DNA of 64,000 nucleotides from Apostichopus japonicus (Eukaryota > Echinodermata > Holothuroidea > Aspidochirotida > Stichopodidae). The position numbers were made by a program, and so were the translations under genes. Positions 49,249-59,892 of this stretch are shown one piece after another. Where the stretch lies: contig NC_092568.1 of NCBI RefSeq assembly GCF_037975245.1, positions 16,699,001 to 16,763,000 on the forward strand. Reading direction: 5' to 3'. Position 1 is the stretch's first letter; each line of letters starts with the position of its first letter. The notes beneath the pieces are model-generated. The model saw only the letters and a list, made by a program, of their open reading frames with translations. It ran no database searches and was not told the DNA's origin.

Positions 49249-52200
49249 TCATCTCTTTTCATCCTCTTCATCAGAATCGGAGTCTGAGTCGGAACTTGAA
49301 TCGGAATCTGAATCTGATGAGCTATCTTCCGTCTTCTCTGTCTTTTCTGGCGGTGATGATGAAGTTTCATCAACTTCCTCTACTTCGTCTGACGATGATG
49401 ATGATGAAGACGACAAGTCAGCTCTCATTTCCTCCTGTTCTTCTGGTAATGATTCTTCTAGCCCTTCTGGGGGTTTAGTAAGGTGCTCTGGCATTTGCTC
49501 TATTGAACACTAGCAAAACAAACAAAAGATGTATTACTTTATAAGTCTTCAAAGGGTAAGAAAAACATAGTCCAACTGAACATGTAAGCTGAACGCACTT
49601 AAAAACTATGTTGAAATGAATAGAATTTTGATACGTTCCACGGAAGCGGTCTATTGTTACTTGGTATTTCAGTTGGTAGCAGTTGACAGTATATATGTTG
49701 TGTTCTAGCCAGAAGATAGTTCTCTTCTGGACACAATTGTAAGTTGAACAGGTTCGGCAGTATAATCCATGTTTGTCAGTATCATGGTAGTGTGTATGTT
49801 TATTGACATACTATGGTCACATTTCAAAGTCCGGACAGGTTGTCAGCTGTTTTCCATCATCGTTCATTAGGAAGCCAAGTTGGGAACAGTATAAACTACC
49901 ATTTACCAATTAAATTACAGAACCTTTCATTTTCTTAGGACTATGACATTGTACCTGTGTCAAGTTACCCTGCTAAGTACATTGGTGAAATAGGATGTGT
50001 TAATAAATAACTCACCTTTTTGACTTGCATTGCTAGTCCTTCTGATAGATTCCTCTCGATATATTCCAAGAACACCCCGGCTGTATTGCCAGTCAGATGC
50101 CTTAACTGCAGACAAAAATTAGAGAGCCCAAATCGTAAACAAAGAAAATGTTAACACCTTTGTCTTGAAAAGGTGGGAGTGCTCCGTTGTTATGAAGTAC
50201 ACAAACACATACACAAACAACAAAAGAAAGAAATTATTATAATGATACTTTAATTAAACTGCATACGTAATAACTTTTCCTTCCCCTCGCCACAAAATGC
50301 TATGTTTCAGTTCCAAAATTTCATGTAACAATGTGAAAAGTAGCTTTCAGACCATGAACTTTTCTTCAATGAAAACCCAACAGTTATATCCATTTCTTTC
50401 TTATTACCTTAGATTATCAAACCCATTGCTCTCAGTGCAGGTGGCACTTCAATAGCATATTTCACTTTTTGAGGGAAGAAATTACCTTATATGCTATATT
50501 GCAGTCTCATCCATCAAAACAATGCAGCTACAATGTCTACCACAGAGGTCAATATGTGTCACTTCATAGGCCTCAAAGTGCAGGTTAAATACTGACTAAA
50601 TGCCAGTATTTTATGGATTGTGTCCAGTAGGACACTTGCAATTTCCTGCCAGTAAACATGAAGAACTGAAACACAGGGTTGGTCAGTTAATGATCATCAG
50701 CCAAACAATCGGAATAATATTCATAAGTAACCTAAGCCTTGTATTAATGCTTATATCAGCAAATAATATTGGGCTGCTTCCCATAAGCCTGTACAATAAC
50801 TGATGTGTACTGTAATTCAAGAAAATTTCCAATGCTATCTTCACTTAAGAAGTAGATTATTAAGCTCTGGTATTTTTTAGCAAGTGGGCTAAAATTGTGA
50901 CATTCTAGGCCTGCGTTCTCAGAGAGAGATGAATTGAAAACAACCATTAATTTTTTTGGGGTATTTTGTTGTACTTTCATGTATGAAATTGCAACTAAGT
51001 TCATATGTTGTACATACCTTCATAAGCCTATAGTTTGTTCTCATCTCATACTGGACTCTGTGCTTCTTGTAAATGTGTCTGGATTTTAACAAAGTCAACC
51101 TGTAGATGTCTCGACCTGGATGTTCCCTGAACAAATGGAAAGGTCACAGAATAGATTCAGGTCAGAATTTTATGGAAGATTAATGAAATATGTGCATTCT
51201 GGCAATAATATGAGGAAAGGATTAAAAAAATAAAATTGGATATAATCTGTGTATTTGTTCATTTATAGCACAATAAACAATGAAAAAAAAAACTGATTCT
51301 GTTGTGGTATGGTAAAAATCTTGAATAATGCTTTGGGGGCTCGTAAACAGAGGCATTCAATGAGACCCAGGTCAGACAATGATGTCAAAGGCCACATTTG
51401 GAAGTCTTCATGATTTTTTAAGTAATGAGTTGAATGACGATACACTTTTCTTTATCACATATTAATCTGGGGCCAGTCATTGACCCCTAGGCCCTGGGTT
51501 GCAGCCTCTCCCCTGGACTGACCATTAACCCTATCGTCAGGCATGTTTGTGCACTTAATATACTTGACCCAAAACAACGTCCTACTTCCCAATGACAAAC
51601 CTAGACAATCAATTTTCAGGGGATACTGCAGTGAAACAATTATACTTACAGTATGACATTTCTCTAATTGGGTGTAGTTTGACAGGGTGGGTGAGATGAT
51701 CACAGGAAATAAATACACAAATATACCCACGGTGTCTCTGTTGTCCTACTATCGACTCATGTGTCTTCAAGTATAATGACAATACATTACTCTTTATCAG
51801 ACAGACCTCCCTCCCACCCCCTACTCCCCTTTTACCAATACACTACAATTGAGTACAACGAACCTGTCATATTTGACGATAGCTGAATTCTAATATACAA
51901 CACTGAAATTTGACGGAGGTTTCCTCACTTACAATATCTCAAATTTGATATCTAATTCTTTGGCTGCAGATGACACGAATGTCTGATAACTGTCCAGAAC
52001 AGCATTGTCGTGACCTTTGACCTTGAGCTCGATCCACTTGTAGAGTTGATCTTCTTCCTCTTCTTCATTAGATAAATTCTGATTTTGGCGAAATCAGAAG
52101 ACGCATTGCAAATACAGTGAACGACAAATTGCTAAATAACATCATTAATAGAGGGATTCTGACAAGTTTTACAGATATGCCATTATTCTTTCTCAGACTG

Positions 52201-55200
52201 AAAGGTGATACTGATCCATATGTATAAAGACAAGTGAGAACCCTATCCTCTTTACAATGGTGTTAAGAACAGAATCAAATAATTGGCAAGAACATTAACA
52301 TTTAATATCCGTTTGTAAATACGACTGGAGAAAAACTGTTTTCTGACCAGATTCAGCCAAGTTTGAATCCTGTTCATGGATGGTATAATATAAAAAGTGG
52401 GTGTACAGCAGTAAATTAAATAATTATGTCCTAAACCAATAAACACTTTTCAAAAGAATTGCAGAATGCTGCACATTGCAAGGAGAAGGAACAATTCTGG
52501 TCCAGCAACTGTTCTAACATATCTTCCCGGTAAGACCTCTGACAGTACATGCTACTTAAACCTACTTAGAGTTAATTCTCCATTTTGAGTAGCAACAAGT
52601 ACTCACCGCATCACTTGAAGAATATCTAGCGACTGATATTCCTGGAAGCATCCTTTGTAGAGAACAGTAACAGCCTGTTGGAGAAAAAGATATCCAAAAA
52701 AAGAAGAGATGGAAAATATTTATGCAGTAAACAATATTACTTTTTCAAAAGGATACAATGGAATTCAGTTGTGACGGTAGGTTCCAAATGTGTGTTTGAA
52801 GTTCTACAAATTTCGGTATTTTGAAGTATTGATACAGAAGTAGACTTTTGCTCAAGTGAATTGGATGGGAGTTAAATGGTCACATTGACACATGAAGTCC
52901 TTTGAATGAACCAAGATAAGGAGTAAGAGGTAACACCATGGTCTCCTGATGTAAATGAAGCAGGAGCACAACAGCATGAGTTTGAGTATAAGTTGTGTTC
53001 ACGTGGGAATGAGCTCAAGTGAATTGGATGAGAGTTACCCTTCTAGGAAGGTATCAATTACATGGTCACATTTTATGCAAGTAACACCCTGAAGGAACCA
53101 CGCTTGAGAGTATGGAGTTTCTCCTGACAAACTTGTAGTACAAGTGCAACAGCCTGATTACAAGCAGAGTTCATGTGAGAATAAGTACAAGCATGAGTAC
53201 AGACTTGCAATATATCTGTTTCCAGATCACCATACTTTCATGAGCAGCTCTAAATTTCTTACTAAAATAAAAGAGATTCAAAAGTTTATCTCATCCTACT
53301 GGTTCTTCCAAGAAGACGTTTATTGTTAAGACTTATTGAAAAGTTTTTAATATGGATTTCTTTAGGTAGACTTGCACTTCTCATGATATAGATGAGTAAA
53401 TTACTAATACTAGCAGATATACCCGTATATAAAATATGCCAATATACCCGTGGTTGTATAGTTATGGCTGTAACTATGGCTGCTCTTTGTGAAATTGTAC
53501 CGATTGAAAGGTGAAGAGGCATTATTAGATAGAATTACGGGCAGTGCCTGTGGCAGGGAGGCGGTGAAATATTGGTCAATTTTTTGACCAATATTTCATG
53601 ACCAATATTTCATGACCAATATTACATGTCATTACATCTTTGTCATGTAATGACAAAGATGTCATTACATCCTTCAGACAATGTAACAAATGAGAACATA
53701 TATCTACATTCACTGCAACTAAGTCTGCACCCTTCAGGTAATGTAACAGATGAAATTTGGTACCTGTCAAGCTAAATACAGTAGTCAGTAACATGTTGTC
53801 TCTTTACTGTGGCTATCACTAAGCATCCACTGTTCATAGCTTACTGTGTATACCATTGAAAACTACAAAGCTTTTTATGCAAGATTTTTCAGTAGAACAC
53901 TTAACCCCAGTAGGCTATTTACAGTACTGTCCTTCTTGAAAAGTCATATGGTTATGGCTAAAAATGGTCACGGTCACACTGAATTCCTGAATTCGAGAAT
54001 AGCTAAGGATAGTGTGTGTACAGTGACGTCACTGTCACGCCGAATCCGAGAATAGCATAATTCGCTCAGTGTTTGAGGCACATGTTCACTTAAATGCAAA
54101 TAACGTTAGACCTAGGCTAAGAATAGTCACACGAACATCACCATGTTACACACGAACATCAACAGGTGTAACATTAGGCCAAGGCTAGGCCTATGTCAAG
54201 TTAGGATAGTCAACCTGCAGTGCTACCGTGCGTACGAACAGCACCAAGTCTACCGAATTCGAGAATAGAATAATTTGCTCACTGTTTGAGGCACATTACT
54301 TGAATGCAAACTGAAGGCCGATCACACAACTCACCAATCGTAGTCACACGAACATCACCACGTTACACACGAACAGCACCAGGTGTAAACATTAGGCCAA
54401 GGCTATGCCAAGTTCGGATATACTATATAGCCTACCGTACCGTGCGTACATGAACAGCGCCAAGTGTAACAGTGTAACCTCTAAGCTAGGCTAAGGATAG
54501 TGTGTGTACGGTGACGTCCGGTCACACCGAATCCGAGAATAACATAATTCGCTCACTGTTTGAGGCACATGTTCACTTGCAAATTGAAGGGCCGATCACA
54601 CAACTCACCAATCACTTACTAATTGTCCCGCTACTGCCGTGGCGTGTAGGCCTACATCTGCCTTGGCGTGTAGGCCTACATCTACAAACTGTACAACTTT
54701 GTTTCATTTAAACAACTTTTATACTGCAGCGCTACGTTGACGAAGGAGCGCAAATATCACCTAAAACACAAAGCTCACGATACGAAAAACAATCTGTAAT
54801 GGATATTTCAAGATGATTTATTCTTAAGTTACCAAAACGCGACAATTATACCAAAACTAAGCCCCCTTAGGACAATAAGAAAAACAAATTATGTCTTTTC
54901 CGAAAATTGTAGTCTAATCGAGCAGCAGACGACGGAGAAAAGTGATTTCAAACAATTATAAGCTTAGCCAAATTATAGTAAGGATACTAAAAAACTGACC
55001 TTTCACATCCTTTAAATGAGATAACTGGGAACAACATCTACAATGGAGAGAATCTGGTAAAACCCTGTAACCAGGAATAAGAAGAAAAGAAAAGAAAGAA
55101 AAACATTATTCTTACTAAAGAATAGTTGTGGTTTCAGGCTTTTTTTATTTTTTATTTTTCATTTTATTCAAATTCCTAAAATAGGCAACAATTTAAATTT

Positions 55201-56503
55201 CATAGAGATATGAACATTGCTTCAATTAAGTTTTGACAGAAACAAATACAGACATATACTGGATGTACCACATTAATTTCCTATACCGATGTTTTGTAAA
55301 GAAAAACATTTAGACCATAAACAAGCTATGCAGCATTTTTGAAAAGCAAGCCTGGCAAAATAACTTCGTCCATGTAAGCATAGTCCATATCTGAAAAGAG
55401 AAATCTACTGTATGATTTTGATATAAAGTTGACATACTGTATATATATACCTATTTGTGGCTAAGACTGGTGTCCATAAGTGCAGTGAACTGGTCCTGTG
55501 ATGAAGTGATCTTGCTATGATGTTGCTACATTGTCTTCCTATCTGTAAAATACAAAATACAAATTCTCATAATAACTGCAGGACACACAAATATCTCAAA
55601 CAAACAAAACAACAACAGATAATGCTAAGTCACTAAATCCTGACCAGAGTTGCAGAGAAACTTTCTATGCTAAGATTGAAAGAATCAAATAACATGTGAT
55701 TGGTCCATTACTACACAACAGACTTAACTACTTAATAATAAATTACATTGCTTGATGTAGCTCTAAAAAGATTCCAATGAATCTACAAGTAAACAACTTG
55801 TTTTAGTCAACTTCCTGGAGCATTATTGCTCACACTCTGAGAAAACAGGGGATAGAAACATAACATGGATAGGCCTAAAAGCTATGTCCAAATCATCAGT
55901 AACATAGTATTTGTGAAGTCGATACTTTCGTCATGAAAAATGGGCGCCACCTTGTTTTGGGAAAACAAACATGATGCTGTACAAATGCTCATTCTTACCT
56001 ACAATATTGCTCCCAACTTTTGATTGTAACAAAAATACAACTTCAATAAGGTAGCTTAGCCTATATCAGCTCAACAATTCATTTAAAAAAAAATAAGAAA
56101 TATCAACAAATTATTCATTGTAAAGTTTTCTTAATGTTCTTATATTTTTCTTTATCATTATATTAAAAACAATGGGACAGCATTTATAACTCAATTGAAG
56201 TTTACCCCTATAATGCCTTATGTTACTTGTTTATATCACTTTGTAAATTAGTCTTAACCTTAGGCCTTATGTTACTTGTTACTGTTAGGCTAGCACCTTG
56301 GCAAAATGATAAGTAAGCTCACATCTCTCTCACTGTTTAATGCCCTATGGTATGCGCCTATATCACAAGAGTGTAAGGAACAAAACAAATACATGGAATG
56401 GTGTCTGAATGAAGTTTTCCTGAAAGGTACCTACTTTCAAGGACATCAATAGAGGTAATTGGGTCCGGAAGATCAACCTTACTGATGCAATAGAAGTCGC
56501 CAT
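49249..56503 (-). CDS. MRPS10: Mitochondrial small-subunit ribosomal protein S10 (uS10m) with an acidic C-terminal tail, six exons
   Basis: This is a component of the mitochondrial ribosome small subunit. Exons in transcript order: 56431-56503, 52607-52674, 51933-52078, 51018-51126, 50016-50105, 49249-49509. They total 747 nt, 248 aa. Exon 1 reads [15 protein letters not shown], a basic amphipathic mitochondrial presequence; its donor leaves one base (G), which fits the acceptor phase of exon 2, and exon 2 ends the likely presequence with ARYSS. The uS10 fold covers about residues 58-155: [35 protein letters not shown] and [18 protein letters not shown] align with human MRPS10. The human protein ends shortly after an acidic EEKEE motif (about residue 189 here). 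This copy continues about 54 residues (195-248), almost entirely Ser, Asp and Glu, ending EEDEKR. Intron 1 (52675-56430) is long and repeat-rich. Exon 1 is inferred from phase and presequence character, so it is less certain than exons 3-6. Confidence 0.93.
52845..53180. repeat. Imperfect tandem duplication of about 160 bp in MRPS10 intron 1
   Basis: GCTCAAGTGAATTGGATG occurs at about 52850 and 53012 and each is followed by related ATGGTCACAT, AGTAACACC and GAACCA words. Confidence 0.5.
53634..53662. repeat. Perfect 12-bp-stem hairpin
   Basis: ACATCTTTGTCA, 5-nt loop TGTAA, then the exact reverse complement. Directly preceded by two to three copies of TTTCATGACCAATA. Confidence 0.7.
53985..54700. 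repeat. Degenerate repeats, 210-270 bp apart, in MRPS10 intron 1
   Basis: The block CCGAGAATAGCATAATTCGCTCACTGTTTGAGGCACAT-like recurs near 54046, 54261 and 54534, accompanied by CACACGAACATCACC and AGGCCAAGGCTA words. A 14-bp palindrome CAGTGACGTCACTG (54021-54034) contains a full CRE; the counterpart near 54510 is degraded. A 24-bp GGCGTGTAGGCCTACAT-containing duplication ends it (about 54635-54682). Confidence 0.65.
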
Positions 56504-57529
56504 TTTCTATCGAATTGAAGTCATTTACCGATATCAGATATATTCAAACAGTCTTCCTATCTAGATGTCATGTGGTGCGCCAAACATGCAAATATCGCCT
56601 TTGACCATCACTAATTGTAAGAAATTTAGAATGTTAATATTTTCTCATTCCATACAGTGAAAGAAAAAACATTAAAAATAGTTTGTGGTCATGTACCTTT
56701 CGGGGGGGGGGGGAGGAGGTAAACACTGCCCAGATTATTATTTTCAGTCAAGCTTATGCGACATTAGTCGGGAACATTGTGCAGTTTGTCACGAAAATTA
56801 TGACGGTATGGGGGAAAGAAGTTGTCAGGAACATTTTACAGGCTGCCGTGGTGTATGATCGTCATCCGGTTTCTCGGAGTGGAACTTTTTAATGCCCATC
56901 AGGACGATCAATGGTGTCACTATATGGTCCATGATTCCCCAGGCTGTTGAGTAGAATGGTTGTCGCACGGTTTGTCGGGGGAGTAGTGGTACTGTATGTG
57001 TCAGGCGTGTAGCCAGCCTTGGTGATATGAGTAGGGAAAGCTAAAATTTGTAAAAAATAAGGTCTAGGCCTCAGAATTCACAATTTCACATCTAAAAATT
57101 GTTTCTTTCCTATGGAGTATCCCAGACCTCCAACAATGGAGTCGGTTTGAACGACTTTAAGCGCCACACCGCCTCCATTTTATAATCCTGGAGCAGCCCT
57201 GTTTGTTTATAGATCAACTAGGAGTACGATTTATGGAAAATTCGAGACATATTATCGGGACACATACTATAATAATAATAATAATCAATGATAATCAGGC
57301 AGTTATTTTAACGAATGGGGAGGGGGTTCAACTTACGCGCGCGTGAACACATACAACGTACGTTACCTCAGGTATTTTAGGAACGCTGTATGGTATTTCC
57401 GCTATCTGAACACCAGAGATTAATGTTACAGCACTAGACGTGCGCGTCTGTCTTCATGTTTTGAGTCGTGAATCTCGCGACTTCGGCGTGATACAGGGCT
57501 TTGCTGAAATACTAATGACGAGCTTGGGA
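56504..57529. promoter_or_regulatory. Divergent intergenic region between MRPS10 and the secreted-protein gene
   Basis: About 1 kb separating two divergent starts. Includes a G run at 56701-56711 and CpG-rich words (ACTTACGCGCGCGTGAAC near 57335). It should carry both promoters. Confidence 0.4.
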
Positions 57530-57537
57530 TATATAAA
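57530..57537 (+). promoter_or_regulatory. TATA box of the secreted-protein gene
   Basis: TATATAAA, 338 bp upstream of the ATG at 57875. Initiation would be expected about 25-30 bp downstream, giving a roughly 310-nt leader unless another 5' intron exists. Inferred from sequence only. Confidence 0.4.
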
Positions 57538-57874
57538 GAGCTTCGTAAAGTAGGTTTGGCTTATCTATCTCCTATCCACAAAAAATATAAACTATAAGGA
57601 TCTTGTATACTTTTGTTCTTCACGTACTGATCATCAAAGAAACGGAACGAAGAGTGGAGACTGCTGCGTTTTGCGTTTGTCACGCTCAAACAGTGAGACA
57701 CGCACGCACGCACACGGAATCCTGAAAGTGGGGATTTAATGCTTACTTTGACGACATAATCATTGTCTAAAATGTTAAACCTTAACAATCGTAAACAATA
57801 TACAGTGTTATATCAGTTGCTAGATAACTTTATCTTCATCAACACTGCTTCGCTTTCGCTGCTATCTTACTACA

Positions 57875-58903
57875 ATGCATTTTGCCACCTTCAACTGCAA
57901 GTATCTTCTGATACTGTGCTTATTATTTGTTTTCATCTCACGTGACTCCTTCGGTAACTATTTAGACTTTAAATTGATATTCCTCGATGGGGACTTTGCG
58001 TCAGGTTTACTACAGAGCACTGTGGTGTAAATAAGTTTTCAGATATTGTGGGGTGGAAGGAGAAAGGGGATTCTAGTCAGTTCATAGTAAGGCCAGTTGG
58101 AAACCAAAATAACAGTTGCATTATTTTTACTATGCTTGGTAACTAGAATTATCAGACACAAACTACAGGCAATGATACGCCTGACATAGTATTTAGTTAA
58201 GATAAACCGAAGATGGACACTGATAGTATAGCTCTTTAAAACGTTTTCATGTTTCATTTTACATTTTGTCAATATTATTCTTTCTTTCATACAAGGTTCC
58301 TTCGAACTCGAAGATGTTATGGATGAAAACAACTTCGTCACCAGTCCATGTATGTATGGCTACTGTGACGAGTCTGACCAGCCCGAGAATTTGAAAGAAC
58401 TCACTCCTACCTTGGATGGTCAAGAAAAACAAGAATCATTGAACCTTGACCTCGACGAGATCCAAGATGAATGGTCAACACTGGACATGTTGTTCTCTGA
58501 TTTTTATGACGTCATGACCTACTACCTTTACCACTTCTTTGAGCTGGTATCATCATTCCTGATGTATGACGTCACTCCTGGTTACTATGATCGTGTCTGC
58601 GTACCTCTGTCTCATGGCGATGAATTCAACTATCTTCTGCCAGAGAATGGATTTTGCCAGCGTGATGACACCAACACAAGGGTCCGAGTAGACCCACAGC
58701 TGACACCATTCACTTTCTCTTCCAATGGTGATATATTTGATCTCCTCTGGATGGATGTCGCTAAACTTGCTCGTATCTTGGAAAAAATGGACGACTTCTA
58801 TTTGATGCCAATCTTGAGAACTTTAGTCGTGGTCTTGATATTTCGTCGAAAGAAATGGATTTCATTTAATTCCAAGGGATTCTACATCCACTACGCCAAA
58901 TAA
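57875..58903 (+). CDS. Unrecognised secreted protein, two exons
   Basis: I do not recognise this protein. Exon 1 (57875-57953) encodes a signal-peptide-like start, MHFATFNCKYLLILCLLFVF, and ends with one base of a Gly codon at a GTAACT donor. Exon 2 (58296-58903) completes that Gly in phase and reads on to a TAA, giving 228 aa. The predicted mature chain is acidic (DLDEIQDEW near residues 78-86) with an aromatic central stretch (DVMTYYLYHFFELVSSF), four cysteines (45, 50, 128, 147; an even number, fitting two disulfides) and a hydrophobic-then-basic end (LVVVLIFRRKKW). A TATATAAA box lies upstream at 57530-57537 and AATAAA lies 148 nt after the stop. An upstream ATG near 57763 overlaps the start in another frame. 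Length, signal peptide, phase-matched intron and poly(A) signal support a real gene; function is unknown. It could be lineage-specific. Confidence 0.7.
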
Positions 58904-59050
58904 AAGAATCCATCGCTATATACTGTTATATACATTATACATAAAGACTGCATATACTTACTATACTTTATATGTAATCAGTTTTATTAGTGGTTATATC
59001 ACCTTTACCAACTGAAGATCGAAAATGTATTCGTTTCGAATATTGAATGT

Positions 59051-59056
59051 AATAAA
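59051..59056 (+). terminator. Poly(A) signal of the secreted-protein gene
   Basis: A canonical AATAAA 148 nt after the TAA of the secreted-protein gene, before the DNAL1 promoter region. Confidence 0.5.
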
Positions 59057-59842
59057 AGCAGAGATCGAGAGAAAGACCAAACATTTCTTTTCATGTTAAT
59101 GACTCTCCTCATTTTTCAATTGTAGGGGGGCTCTCAGGAACCTTTTTGGTGCATATTTAGACCATTAATACTATTAATGGTTAATTTAATACTGTCTATA
59201 TTAGTATAGCTCTAAACGCAAGGTTGCGCTTACAAATACTTTGTGTGAAGTTGCAAAGAGGAAGTGTGTCCCACGATGTATTGGTTAATTCTTCCCCGGT
59301 TGAATGGAAAACATCCCCTAACTGAACCATTTCCCTCGACTGATGATGGGAGGTCACGTGATGATCGACCCCGTGCCCCTTTTTGGCAACGCCATTGAAA
59401 TATTCCTGTAGATATATTTATTCCAATGATTTCAGGAATGCGATCAAAATACTTACATACCTTGACACATGCAAGTCTTTTTTTTTTACTCCTTACGGTA
59501 AATTAAAACAGATTATTCACACTATCGTTACTTTGTTTATCCAATGAATGGAACTTATTGGTGGGGGAAAACAATACTTTCTTTCGTTTTCACCGTTGGG
59601 GTAGTGGGAGAACTGTCCCCTCTTCTCCCTAAGATCGACAACCCTCCATTGCCTGATATTGAAGTTAGTTTCATCTTCCGAACTGGAATGACTCCTAAAG
59701 GCGGTCTGTGCACTGTTGCTATGACTACAACTTCCATCAATGTCAATGAAAAGCAGCTGTGAGATTTTCTGCACACTGAATGACTATGGACCAACTGCGC
59801 GAAATATCAACGTTTGCGTACTGTTCTTCGTATGATATTAAC

Positions 59843-59858
59843 GTTACTTCGTAGCAAC
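59843..59858 (+). promoter_or_regulatory. RFX X-box-like site upstream of DNAL1
   Basis: GTTACTTCGTAGCAAC: the right half AGCAAC fits the RFX half-site RGYAAC exactly and the left half GTTACT differs by one base from GTNRCC. It lies about 35 bp before the DNAL1 ATG. A second weaker match, GTTGCTATGACTAC, is at 59715-59728. RFX factors drive ciliary genes, so the context fits; binding is inferred. Confidence 0.35.
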
Positions 59859-59892
59859 GGATTCTGTCGACAGTTAATCAAGTCAATACACG

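Noticed and set aside
54960-55065. Alternative MRPS10 first exon reading [12 protein letters not shown]
   Set aside because: Its donor leaves two bases and puts exon 2 in a frame with a stop. The exon at 56431-56503 fits in phase and encodes a better presequence.
59517-59794. Three overlapping 72-85-codon frames on both strands upstream of DNAL1
   Set aside because: Overlap on both strands with no recognisable domain; more likely promoter sequence without stops.
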